This document shows positions 33,438-41,057 of a stretch of DNA of 64,000 nt, in pieces. Source of the DNA: Priestia aryabhattai. GTDB taxonomy: Bacteria; Bacillota; Bacilli; Bacillales; Bacillaceae_H. The stretch lies in contig NZ_JAMBOQ010000001.1 of assembly GCF_023715685.1 (NCBI RefSeq), forward strand, positions 248,001-312,000. Direction: 5' to 3'. The notes beneath the pieces are model-generated. The model was not told the DNA's origin and did not search any database. It saw only the letters and a list, made by a program, of their open reading frames with translations. Position numbers and translations under genes: made by a program. Within the stretch, counting starts at the first letter, position 1; each line of letters begins with the position of its first letter.

Positions 33438-33529
33438 TTTTTTTAGGTTTATTTTGGTTTTATAGCCTCTTATTAGGTAGCTCTTCATGACATAATCTTC
33501 TCATTTCATGACTGGAGTCAATTGATGCC

Positions 33530-33600
33530 GGATGATTTGCAAATGGCGCCAACCCCGTAGCGAGGATGGCAGCCGCTTAGTCCTGCATGACCGTTTCTTG
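33530..33600 (-). other. GC-rich structured leader element between arginase and permease
   Basis: A GC-rich island in an AT-rich gap. It has paired segments GGC...GCC and GCCA...TGGC around CCCCGTAGCGAGG, and so could fold into a compact hairpin in the leader of the permease mRNA. I could not match it to a riboswitch class I know. The core is faintly similar in layout to the element at 1004-1036. Confidence 0.3.
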
Positions 33601-33646
33601 GATCATAACAGACTTTCTCCACACGATACCTATAAGTAGCTCTTTC

Positions 33647-34546
33647 TTATAAAAGCTTATCTCCAAACAATGAACTCATTAACGCAACCGCTACTTCTGC
33701 AGTTTTGTTATGCTGATCTAAAATTGGGTTCACTTCTACAAATTCAGCAGATGTCACCATGGCTGCTTCCGCTAACATTTCCATCGCTAAATGACTTTCT
33801 CGGTAGCTGATACCGCCTTTTACAGGTGTACCTACGCCTGGTGCATCATCTGGATCTAAGCCATCTAAGTCTAGCGACAGGTGCACGCCGTCTGTACCAC
33901 TTAAATAATCAATCGTTTCTTTCATCACTTGCGTCATACCTAAACGATCAATTTCATGCATGGTATACACTTTAATTCCTTTTTCTTTAATTAACTCTTT
34001 TTCACCATCATCTAATGAGCGCGCGCCGATAATAACTAGATTTTCAGGTTTAATTTTGGGCGTATACCCTCCAATATCTAAAAGCACAGGATGTCCAATA
34101 CCCAGGCTCACCGCTAACGGCATGCCGTGAATGTTGCCTGATGGAGATGTTTCAGCGGTGTTTAAATCACCATGAGCATCATACCAAATAACGCCTAAAT
34201 TTTCTGAACCTTTCGCGACTCCTGCAAGCGTTCCAATCGCAATACTGTGGTCTCCGCCTAATATTAACGGAAAGCGGTCCTGCTCTCTCACCTCTTCAAC
34301 CTTTGCAGCAAGCTGTTCATTGCCACTGGCTACAGCCGCTAAGTTTTTTAAATTCGTATTTTTATCCACGTCTGCTCGTTCTTTAATTTCTACTTTAATA
34401 TCGCCTTCATCGTGTACGGTATAGCCAAGAGCTTCTAAGCGTGTATTCATGCCCGCATAGCGGATCGCGCTCGGCCCCATGTCTACACCCCTTCTTGTTT
34501 GTCCGTAATCCATTGGTACACCGATAATTGAAATTTCTTTTTTCAT
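33647..34546 (-). CDS. rocF: Arginase
   Basis: A 299-residue arginase (arginine to ornithine plus urea, Mn-dependent), full length for Bacillus RocF. Manganese-binding motifs are all present: GGDHS, WYDAHGDLN and SLDLDGLDPDDAPG, with GMGPSAIRYAG-type N-terminal sequence. Ribosome binding site GGAGG eight bases before the ATG. A SigL (sigma-54) -24/-12 promoter lies ~100 bases upstream, as in the B. subtilis roc genes, which need SigL and the activator RocR. The permease downstream is on the same strand, with no clear terminator between, so the two may be co-transcribed. Confidence 0.95.
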   Translation of the reverse strand: MKKEISIIGVPMDYGQTRRGVDMGPSAIRYAGMNTRLEALGYTVHDEGDIKVEIKERADVDKNTNLKNLAAVASGNEQLAAKVEEVREQDRFPLILGGDHSIAIGTLAGVAKGSENLGVIWYDAHGDLNTAETSPSGNIHGMPLAVSLGIGHPVLLDIGGYTPKIKPENLVIIGARSLDDGEKELIKEKGIKVYTMHEIDRLGMTQVMKETIDYLSGTDGVHLSLDLDGLDPDDAPGVGTPVKGGISYRESHLAMEMLAEAAMVTSAEFVEVNPILDQHNKTAEVAVALMSSLFGDKLL

Positions 34547-34645
34547 TTTCTATACCTCCGTTGCATGTTATTCTGTGTGAAGTAAACATAGGCGTTTATT
34601 TAACTATGTATTTTTTTCATTCATACAGCTCCTCATCTATTTCTT

Positions 34646-34663
34646 ATGCAAAAATGATGCCAA
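34646..34663 (-). promoter_or_regulatory. SigL (sigma-54) -24/-12 promoter of rocF
   Basis: Minus strand TTGGCATCATTTTTGCAT: GG and GC exactly 12 apart, matching TTGGCAC-N5-TTGCAT with one change; 100 bases upstream of arginase. Upstream sequence contains CATGCAAAA and ACGCAAATTT segments that could belong to a RocR-type enhancer, not resolved. Confidence 0.75.
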
Positions 34664-34807
34664 CTTTGTTTGTAGCATTCTATCAGTCTTTTTATCACGC
34701 GTTTTCTTACACATGCAAAAAAAATTGTCGATTTCTACAACTTTTTGGAAAACTACGCAAATTTTTTTGTCTTTTGGTTTAAAATCGTCAATTTTATTTG
34801 CTTCCAT

Positions 34808-34846
34808 AAAAAAAGTCAAAGGGGATTACCCCTTTGACTTTTTTTA
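34808..34846 (-). terminator. Terminator of ggt
   Basis: Perfect stem AAAAAGTCAAAGGGG and complement with an ATTA loop and a long T-run on the minus strand, at the ggt stop codon. Confidence 0.9.
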
Positions 34847-36922
34847 ATTTGTAATAATGTCTCCGTCTTCATCATCACTGGTATCACCTTCACCAGGATC
34901 TTTTTCTAATGAGACCACTTTCTTTTCGTTATCCCATTTCACTTTGTAACCAAGTGATCTTGCTACTTTGATAACCGATAAATATGAATGAGGATCTGGC
35001 TTATACAGCTTTAAGTCACTCGAATCAATGACGCCTAAGCCTAACAGCAGGCGGTCGGACTGGACATAAGGCTTTCCATCGATCAGCTTCATTTGCTTAT
35101 CTGTAAATGGATACACCGCGCTGTTGACTTCAACGGTAAACTCTCCTTTTTTCTCTTCTTTAATTGATTTTGGCTGTTTGGACACATATTTAATTGCGTC
35201 TACTCCTAACACAGTGCCTTGGCGCGTATTATCCGCTCCTCCGTACATTTTCCCCGTTTCGTAGTCATAGATAACAGCTTGGACGTTTCCAATATGCTGA
35301 GGCGTTTCTTCAAACGCATTTCCTTTAGCCATCATTTCAAGGATCGTATCTTGGCTAAAGCCAGGTTCCCATCTTACGGTTGGATAGCCGCCTGAATAAA
35401 TGCGAGGTGTTAAAATTGCTTTTTGAATCGGCATCTTATGGTCAATAACATTCATAATCGTTTCTGCTACAGACGCAATAATGGTCGGACCTCCCGGTGA
35501 ACCAATTGCCATGAACGGCTTTCCGTCTTTTAACAGCATCGTTGGAGACATGCTGCTTCGAGGACGTTTTTTAGGCTCAACCTGGTTCACGCCTCCCGGG
35601 GCGGCATCAAAATCTGTCATTTCATTGTTGAGCATAAATCCGTAGTCAGGAACCATAATTCCTGAACCAAACACTTGTTCAATGGTAGTCGTGTAAGAAA
35701 CCATGTTCCCCCATTTGTCCACGACAGAGAAATGAGTCGTTTGGCCAATTGGATTTTCTTCCGTTACAGTTGCTTTATTTGGATTTTCTTTTCCTTCATA
35801 CTTCCAAGGATCTCCTTCTTTGACATTAGGCGTTGCTTTATTTGGATTAATTAATTTACGGCGTTCTTTAATATAATCTTCATCTAACAGTCCTTTTTTC
35901 GGTACTGCGTAAAAATCTTCATCCGCCATATATGCCGCGCGGTCAGCGAAAGCTAAGTGCATAGCTTCCGTTAAATGCTGTAAATACTGAGGCGTATTGG
36001 AACCCATTTTTTCTACATCATAACCTTCCATTAGCTTTAAAATTTGCTGCACGGTTAATCCGCCGGAGCTAGGAGGAGCCGCACTAACCACATCATAGCC
36101 TCGGTAAGTTGTTTTTAGCGGCTCGCGTTCTTTTACAACGTAGTTTTTTAAATCATCCATGGTCATACTTCCGTCGCGCTTTTGAACTTCTTTAACAAGC
36201 GCTTCTCCAATTTCTCCTTTATAAAGAGCGTCTGAACCTTCTTTTTGAATGAGCTTTAATGTTTTAGCAAGATCCGGCTGAACAAGCTTATCTCCTTCTT
36301 TTAACGGTTTGCCATTCGGCACAAATACATTACCGGCCGTTTGGTATCTTTCAAGCTTATCCACATTTTCATCAATGTACTGAGCCATCGACCAATTTAC
36401 TTTAATTCCTTGTTCTGCTTGAGTAATAGCGGGTTTAATAACATCTGATAAGTCCATTGTTCCATAATCTTTAAGTGCTGTCTCTACTCCTTTTAACGTG
36501 CCAGGAACTCCAACTGCTTTTCCTGTTATGTGACGTTTACTGAAAGGGATGACTTTTCCTCTTGGATCTAAAAACAGCTTAGGTGTGACATCAGCCGGTG
36601 CCATTTCACGGCTGTCTAGCATCGTAATTTTATCTTTCTTTTTTTCATAAATCATCATAAAGCCACCGCCGCCGATACCAGACATCATCGGTTCCACAAC
36701 GTTTAGAGATAGTTGAATGGCAGCTGCCGCATCTACAGCGTTTCCGCCTTCAGCTAAAACTTGCCTTCCCGCTTCAGCAGCAAGCGGGTGAGATGCCGCT
36801 ACAATTCCTTGTGTAGCACCCCGTTTCATTGAATGGTCGACACCCGGAACTTGAGCAGCAGCTGGTGTGACAACTAAACATAAACTAAATAATGCAATAA
36901 CCAACATCTTCATAACCTTCAT
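34844..36922 (-). CDS. ggt: Gamma-glutamyltransferase with extra C-terminal domain
   Basis: A 692-residue secreted gamma-glutamyltransferase, about 100 residues longer than the usual ~580-590. Start at 36922 has GGAGGAG six bases upstream. Signal peptide MKVMKMLVIALFSLCLVVTP, cleavage near AAAQ. The proenzyme self-cleaves before the nucleophile Thr395 in NPIGQTTHFSVVD; the substrate-binding SGGLTVQQ and PRSSMSPTM segments are present. The additional tail (about residues 600-692) has KMKLIDGKPYVQSDRLLLGLG-like and SVIKVARSLGYKVKWDNEKK-like segments. These resemble the copper amine oxidase N1/stalk module found on many Bacillus secreted proteins, followed by an acidic end. It hydrolyses or transfers gamma-glutamyl groups from glutathione or polyglutamate. 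Confidence 0.92.
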   Translation of the reverse strand: MKVMKMLVIALFSLCLVVTPAAAQVPGVDHSMKRGATQGIVAASHPLAAEAGRQVLAEGGNAVDAAAAIQLSLNVVEPMMSGIGGGGFMMIYEKKKDKITMLDSREMAPADVTPKLFLDPRGKVIPFSKRHITGKAVGVPGTLKGVETALKDYGTMDLSDVIKPAITQAEQGIKVNWSMAQYIDENVDKLERYQTAGNVFVPNGKPLKEGDKLVQPDLAKTLKLIQKEGSDALYKGEIGEALVKEVQKRDGSMTMDDLKNYVVKEREPLKTTYRGYDVVSAAPPSSGGLTVQQILKLMEGYDVEKMGSNTPQYLQHLTEAMHLAFADRAAYMADEDFYAVPKKGLLDEDYIKERRKLINPNKATPNVKEGDPWKYEGKENPNKATVTEENPIGQTTHFSVVDKWGNMVSYTTTIEQVFGSGIMVPDYGFMLNNEMTDFDAAPGGVNQVEPKKRPRSSMSPTMLLKDGKPFMAIGSPGGPTIIASVAETIMNVIDHKMPIQKAILTPRIYSGGYPTVRWEPGFSQDTILEMMAKGNAFEETPQHIGNVQAVIYDYETGKMYGGADNTRQGTVLGVDAIKYVSKQPKSIKEEKKGEFTVEVNSAVYPFTDKQMKLIDGKPYVQSDRLLLGLGVIDSSDLKLYKPDPHSYLSVIKVARSLGYKVKWDNEKKVVSLEKDPGEGDTSDDEDGDIITN

Positions 36923-37331
36923 CTGGGTCTCCTCCTTCAAATACATTATTTCACATCGCCTGAGACGATGGATTTCCTCAAGAACAAATTGGTTTATTAT
37001 GATATTTTTTACATGTATGTATAAATAAAAAGCAAAGTAAATCATACCTTTGCTTTTTTAGTTAGTCGCCTTTTTAACTTTTATCTCTATTCATTTACAA
37101 TTATCTATATTTTCTAACAATTTATCCATAGGCTGATAGTTTCTTACTATTTTTGGAACTATGTAGACTGAACGCTCTAATAATGTAAAAAATCTAGCAG
37201 TTAAGAAGTCGTTCGACTTACATGCACTTCTTAAAATATCTATAAATATTCTTATTGTTATATAAAAAGCAATCCTTTATGAAAATCAGCATACGTTTCT
37301 TGAAAGTCAAAAATAAAACAGGACTTTTGAT
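36923..37331. other. Intergenic region upstream of ggt
   Basis: About 410 AT-rich bases without a gene. It holds a terminator-like hairpin at 37027-37059 and the terminator of the TPR gene at 37309-37345. Between 36923 and 37027 the minus strand has CATAAT as a possible ggt -10 but no convincing -35. Nothing else is recognised. Confidence 0.5.
37027..37059. terminator. Terminator-like hairpin in the ggt upstream region
   Basis: Stem AAAAAGCAAAG / CTTTGCTTTTT with a ten-base loop, ~105 bases before the ggt start. T-rich on both strands, so it could end transcripts from either side or attenuate ggt. Confidence 0.55.
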
Positions 37332-37345
37332 TCACCGTCCTGTTT
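37309..37345 (-). terminator. Terminator of the TPR gene
   Basis: Stem AAACAGGAC / GTCCTGTTT with a twelve-base loop, then TATTTTT on the minus strand, overlapping the stop codon. Confidence 0.8.
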
Positions 37346-37829
37346 GCAGCATGTTTTCGACTTTTTTAATATTCGCATGAGTATGATTGATTTCCCGGGC
37401 ATAGGCGATCTGTTCTTTCGCTTTTTCGATTTCTTTTAATTGAATATATGTTTTGGCGAGTTCGAGCGGCAGCATAATCCCTTCAAAACCAAGATCTTGC
37501 GCCCGCTGCAAATAAGACAGCGATTTTTCGTAATTCCCTCCAAACATAAGCGGAGTTTCCCGGTATTTTACTCCTCGAACGAAGTGCGCCAAGCTTGAAG
37601 ACGGATTTAATGTTAATGCCTGGTGAAGAGCTCGGTCCATTTCTAAATTCAATACCATTTTTTCAAATATAATTGATTCTTCGATTTGCTTTGCTAAACA
37701 AACCGCTAAGTAACAGTACAAATCAGATGCTTCAGGTTTTTTCTTCATTTCTTGTTGAATTTCGCGTTTGATCTCTTTCCACTTTCCCTCTTCTAGCTGA
37801 TTCATAACGTATTGTGCATGTATTCCCAC
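37332..37829 (-). CDS. TPR-repeat protein
   Basis: A 165-residue soluble all-helical protein with degenerate tetratricopeptide repeats: ASDLYCYLAVCLAKQ, RALHQALTLNPSSSLAHFVRG, KSLSYLQRAQDLGFE and LAKTYIQLKEIEKAKEQIAY show the alternating W/L-G-A pattern. It is probably a protein-protein interaction module; no partner is evident. Start is GTG with AGGAGG eight bases upstream. Single gene with its own terminator. No signal peptide. Confidence 0.75.
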   Translation of the reverse strand: MGIHAQYVMNQLEEGKWKEIKREIQQEMKKKPEASDLYCYLAVCLAKQIEESIIFEKMVLNLEMDRALHQALTLNPSSSLAHFVRGVKYRETPLMFGGNYEKSLSYLQRAQDLGFEGIMLPLELAKTYIQLKEIEKAKEQIAYAREINHTHANIKKVENMLQTGR

Positions 37830-37948
37830 CTATTTACCCTCCTTTTCTTCTTTATCATAAAGGATTTCTACGCAAATGAAAAAAAGTAAGTGTTCTTCAT
37901 TCTTCTCAAAAGATCGTTACCGTTAAAAAATAGGCAAATTTCTCAATC

Positions 37949-37974
37949 ACTTAACCCAATTAGTACATAGGATA
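37949..37974 (+). promoter_or_regulatory. Candidate SigK-type sporulation promoter
   Basis: AC (37949-37950), 15-base spacer, CATAGGATA (37966-37974), matching the CATANNNTA -10 of SigK, 31 bases before a YjcZ-like gene. The spacer is one base shorter than usual. Confidence 0.5.
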
Positions 37975-38004
37975 TAGAGACTTTGATTAAAGGAGGTTAC
38001 ACAT

Positions 38005-38091
38005 ATGGGCGAAAAAGGCGGTTTGGGTTTTTCATTTATCGTTGTTTTATTTATTCTATTAGTAATCGTAGGGTGTTCTTGCTACTACTAA
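38005..38091 (+). CDS. YjcZ-like small sporulation peptide (28 residues)
   Basis: A 28-residue product beginning MGEKGGLGFSFIVVLFILLV and ending GCSCYY: a glycine-rich start, one hydrophobic helix and a short Cys/Tyr tail. This is the format of the YjcZ family of Bacillus sporulation peptides (G-rich start, F-x-L-I-V-V-L-F-I-L-L-I-I-V-G). It has a perfect ribosome binding site (AAAGGAGG, eight bases before ATG) and a SigK-type promoter. Expected to sit in a membrane of the spore or mother cell; molecular role unknown. Confidence 0.8.
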   Translation: MGEKGGLGFSFIVVLFILLVIVGCSCYY

Positions 38092-38095
38092 TTTC

Positions 38096-38128
38096 TAGAG
38101 GGGATGAACATCATTCATCCTCTTATTT
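38096..38128 (+). terminator. Probable terminator after the YjcZ-like gene
   Basis: Stem AGAGGGGATGAA / TTCATCCTCT (one bulge) then TTATTTC, five bases after the stop; T-tract weak. Confidence 0.55.
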
Positions 38129-38129
38129 C

Positions 38130-38158
38130 AAAAAAAAACCATGCTCTTTCGCATGGCT
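38130..38158 (-). terminator. Minus-strand terminator downstream of the second YjcZ-like gene
   Basis: Stem AGCCATGC / GCATGGT with a GAAAGA loop, then a run of T on the minus strand, 125 bases after the 38282-38362 gene. Confidence 0.6.
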
Positions 38159-38281
38159 ACATACCGATTAGATGAATGAGTAGAGGAACTCATTGTTCGG
38201 CAATATTGAAGAAATTTTTGGTTTTTACTTCCGCCTAGTATGCCCTTCTTGACGGGGGCTATGCGCAAATAAAGTTAACGT

Positions 38282-38362
38282 TTAAAAGCGAAAGCCAGAC
38301 GCGCCTACAATAACAAGTAAAACAAATAACACAACGATTAACGCAAAATTTTGTTTTTCCAC
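38282..38362 (-). CDS. YjcZ-like small sporulation peptide (26 residues)
   Basis: A 26-residue product, MEKQNFALIVVLFVLLVIVG then ASGFRF, clearly related to the YjcZ-like peptide encoded 190 bases away on the other strand (shared F-x-IVVLF-LLVIVG core). Start is GTG with GAGG eight bases upstream. Single membrane helix. The pair of oppositely oriented copies suggests local duplication. Because it is so short and uses GTG, it would be missed by routine gene calling; the shared core makes it convincing. Confidence 0.7.
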   Translation of the reverse strand: MEKQNFALIVVLFVLLVIVGASGFRF

Positions 38363-38550
38363 GTATCATCCCTCACTTCCTTTTATCTGCTTTTAGTGTA
38401 TGCAACAGCTTGGCAAAATGTTTAGGACAGCTGTGCGGATTTTTTTACGAGAAAAATCTTCAAAATTCGCTAAAAAAAGTGAATCATATTTTTGTTTCTT
38501 TCGTTATATATAATAAGAGATTTTTTACTATAAAAAAAGGGGGTCCTTTG

Positions 38551-38643
38551 ATGCGCCGACATTCCAAATTGCCCAGTATTCTTGTTTTCACCTTCTTTTT
38601 ACTCATTGCGACCATTTTATGCGTGACATCTTTCATGTCCTGA
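38551..38643 (+). CDS. Small membrane peptide (30 residues)
   Basis: Thirty residues, MRRHSKLPSILVFTFFLLIA then TILCVTSFMS: basic N-terminus followed by one hydrophobic helix. AAAGGGGG lies seven bases before the ATG, and a strong terminator follows 15 bases after the stop. TATAAT-like sequence (around 38506-38514) precedes it. Function unknown; a single-pass membrane peptide. Confidence 0.6.
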   Translation: MRRHSKLPSILVFTFFLLIATILCVTSFMS

Positions 38644-38658
38644 CTCCATGAATAACAT

Positions 38659-38690
38659 AAAAAAATCGCCTCCTTGGAGGCGATTTTTTC
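38659..38690. terminator. Bidirectional terminator between the 30-residue peptide gene and ktrB
   Basis: Perfect stem AAAAAATCGCCTCC and complement with a two-base TT centre and T6. Confidence 0.85.
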
Positions 38691-40009
38691 TACCCTAGCA
38701 TAATATCTTCGTTTGGATATCGTACAGCTTCTCGCTTCTGTTTTGATAATGAAAAAGCAAGCGTTAATGGCCCGACTTTTCCTAAACACATAATAAAGAT
38801 GATGATCACGCGTCCAAAGTATGATAGTTCAGGAGTAGCTCCCATCGATAAACCTACTGTTCCAAACGCAGAAACCACTTCAAACATAATTTTTACAAAC
38901 GGCAGGTTTTCCGAAATATTTAACAGGAAAATGGCCCCAAACACAAACATAATTGAAATCATCGTAATGGCTAGTGCCTTAAACACGTGAAGAGGAAGAA
39001 GGCGTCTCTTTAGCAGCACAATATCTTCCCTGCTTCGTAAAAATGCCCATATAGAAAAGACAATAACCACAAACGTCGTGAGTTTGATACCGCCTCCTGT
39101 TGACGCACTTCCTGCACCAATAAACATTAATAAAACCATTAAAAAGACCGTTGCATCATGCAGGTGAGCTAAATCAATTGTATTAAACCCAGCGGTTCTT
39201 GTCGTTACCGCTTGAAAATAAGAAGCCCATACTTTGTCTCCTAATGATAAATTTCCGAGCGTATGCGAATTGCCGTACTCTAAGAAGAAAATAAAAAGCA
39301 TGGCAATCACGTTAATGGCGAACGTGCTGATAATCATAATTTTTGAATGCAGCGTTAGTTTTTTATACGATTTTTTCACCCACATATCAGCAAGGACGGT
39401 AAACCCTAACCCACCAATAATGAACAAAAAAGAAATCGTTATGTTAATAATGGGATCTCCTACATACTGAACTAAGTTATCAGACAACAGTCCGAACCCT
39501 GCGTTATTAAAAGCCGAAATCGAATGAAACAAGCTAAAGAACAGCCCCTTAGACCATCCGAACTCCGGAACCCAGCGTATCGCTAAAAAGATAAGTGCAA
39601 CAAACTCAATTAAAAATGAAAAGATAAACAACCTTTTAACTAGCAGCACAACTCCACCGACGCTCGTCTGATTTAATGCCTGCTGAACAAGCATACGCTC
39701 TTTAAATCCAATTTTTTTACCTAGCATCATAAAAATCAACACGGCAAATGACATAATGCCAAGACCACCTATTTGAATTAACAGCATAATAATCGTTTGA
39801 CCGATGACGGTAAAACGCGTGCCCGTATCGACGACGGCTAAGCCGGTTACTGTCATCGCGGAAGTAGACGTAAAAAGAGCATCTACCCACCGGATCGGCT
39901 CAGTAGTAGAAAAAGGCATCATCAATAGAAAAGCACCAATAATAATTCCTCCGCCAAAAATAGAAACAAGCAGCTGAGGAGGGGTGAGTTTAATAATTTG
40001 TTTTTTCAT
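38690..40009 (-). CDS. ktrB: KtrB, potassium-translocating subunit
   Basis: A 439-residue Trk/Ktr/HKT-family channel subunit with four pore-loop repeats. The selectivity-filter glycines are visible in TVTGL, NNAGFG, TRTAGF and GTVGLS. It forms a dimeric K+ translocator gated by a ring of KtrA subunits. Located three bases downstream of ktrA and under the c-di-AMP riboswitch, which identifies the pair as KtrAB rather than KtrCD. Membrane protein important for potassium uptake in osmotic stress. Confidence 0.93.
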   Translation of the reverse strand: MKKQIIKLTPPQLLVSIFGGGIIIGAFLLMMPFSTTEPIRWVDALFTSTSAMTVTGLAVVDTGTRFTVIGQTIIMLLIQIGGLGIMSFAVLIFMMLGKKIGFKERMLVQQALNQTSVGGVVLLVKRLFIFSFLIEFVALIFLAIRWVPEFGWSKGLFFSLFHSISAFNNAGFGLLSDNLVQYVGDPIINITISFLFIIGGLGFTVLADMWVKKSYKKLTLHSKIMIISTFAINVIAMLFIFFLEYGNSHTLGNLSLGDKVWASYFQAVTTRTAGFNTIDLAHLHDATVFLMVLLMFIGAGSASTGGGIKLTTFVVIVFSIWAFLRSREDIVLLKRRLLPLHVFKALAITMISIMFVFGAIFLLNISENLPFVKIMFEVVSAFGTVGLSMGATPELSYFGRVIIIFIMCLGKVGPLTLAFSLSKQKREAVRYPNEDIMLG

Positions 40010-40012
40010 GAT

Positions 40013-40672
40013 TTAAACTCCTTCTTCTTCAAAACGGTTCAAATCGCGATTATGTCCGATGACAATAAGCATATCTCCTTGTTCGATTCTTTCATGCGCG
40101 GTAGGCGAAATCACCATTTCCCCGTCTTTTCGCTGAAAACCGATAATATTGCAGCCGTACTTTGCGCGAATATTTAAATCAAACAGCGTTTTATTATGAA
40201 GTTTCTTAGAAGCGACAATTTCAACAATACTGTAGTCCTTTGACAGTTCAATGTAGTCAATGATTTTTTCTGACACCACATGATGAGCAATGCGCTTAGC
40301 AATATCGCGCTCGGGATGAATGACTTTGTCCGCTCCTATTTTCTCCAGCACTTTTTGATGATACATATTCACCGCTTTTACCCATACTTGCTTAACGCCC
40401 ATATCTTTTAAAAGCATCGTTGCGAGCACGCTTGCTTCGATATCATCCCCAAACGAAATAAGAGCATGATCAACATTGCGAATACCTAGCCCTTTTAAGC
40501 TAGCTTCATCAATTGCGTTCGCTTGCACAACATATGTAGCTGAGTTGCTATATTTATTTACTACCTCCTGATTGCGGTCAATAGCGAGCACATCCACATC
40601 CAAATTAGCAAACTCTTCAACCAAACTGCCTCCAAAACGACCTAATCCCAATACAGCAAACTGTTTTTTCAT
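40013..40672 (-). CDS. ktrA: KtrA, cytosolic gating (RCK) subunit
   Basis: A 219-residue RCK protein: N-terminal Rossmann nucleotide-binding domain (VLGLGRFGGSLVEEFANLDV, Asp acceptor in LAIDRN) and C-terminal RCK_C domain (about residues 135-219), the site that binds c-di-AMP in the KtrA family. It gates KtrB in response to ATP/ADP, and c-di-AMP inactivates it. Thus c-di-AMP would act twice here, on the mRNA leader and on the protein. Coupled to ktrB with a three-base gap. Confidence 0.93.
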   Translation of the reverse strand: MKKQFAVLGLGRFGGSLVEEFANLDVDVLAIDRNQEVVNKYSNSATYVVQANAIDEASLKGLGIRNVDHALISFGDDIEASVLATMLLKDMGVKQVWVKAVNMYHQKVLEKIGADKVIHPERDIAKRIAHHVVSEKIIDYIELSKDYSIVEIVASKKLHNKTLFDLNIRAKYGCNIIGFQRKDGEMVISPTAHERIEQGDMLIVIGHNRDLNRFEEEGV

Positions 40673-40760
40673 AATGTATTTATTCCTTTCTTCAACTGCT
40701 CTGTGTTCTCTTAGCTTATACTTTTTCTAAAAAATTACATCTTTTTCTTAAAAAAAGCGC

Positions 40761-40791
40761 AAAAAAACACAGGAAGGCTCCTGTGCTTTTT
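40761..40791 (-). terminator. Riboswitch expression-platform terminator
   Basis: Stem CACAGGA / TCCTGTG with a four-base loop followed by seven T on the minus strand, right after the c-di-AMP aptamer and before ktrA. Confidence 0.85.
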
Positions 40792-40795
40792 CACA

Positions 40796-40935
40796 CTCTT
40801 CCCCCTCAAAACGCTTGCGAAGTTAGCTGTCGGGTTCGGGTTTTAAGAGTAACCCTACCTTTTTAAGGATTCACCCCAGAGCACAATATGTGCGTAAATA
40901 ATGGGTCCTCCGCTCCGTAATGGATTAAGCGATTT
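40796..40935 (-). ncRNA. c-di-AMP (ydaO-yuaA) riboswitch upstream of ktrAB
   Basis: Minus-strand sequence contains the ordered conserved blocks of the ydaO/kimA class: TCGCTTAATCC, GGAGCGGAGGACCC, GGGGTGAATCC, AGGTAGGGTTACTC, CCCGAACCCGACAGCTAACT, CGCAAGCG and a final GAGGGGGAAG. This order and these blocks are those of the B. subtilis ktrAB leader. High c-di-AMP should favour the downstream terminator (40761-40791) and shut off ktrAB. Confidence 0.93.
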
Positions 40936-41057
40936 TTTATTCAAATGTCTATGATCTATTTTCTAGAATAATCAATTTGATTTATGATACGTTTCACTTC
41001 ACGAAAGCTATCTTACTCCTGTGGATTTTGTCTGTCAAGGTATTTTTAAGGAAGACA

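Noticed and set aside
33540..33556. TTGGCGCCATTTGCA on the minus strand looked like a second sigma-54 promoter for the permease.
   Set aside because: The GG and GC dinucleotides are 10 rather than 12 bases apart; sigma-54 promoters do not tolerate this spacing.
38230..38275. GCCC...GGGC hairpin downstream of the minus-strand YjcZ-like gene.
   Set aside because: No T-tract and imperfect pairing; the better terminator is at 38130-38158. Left unassigned.
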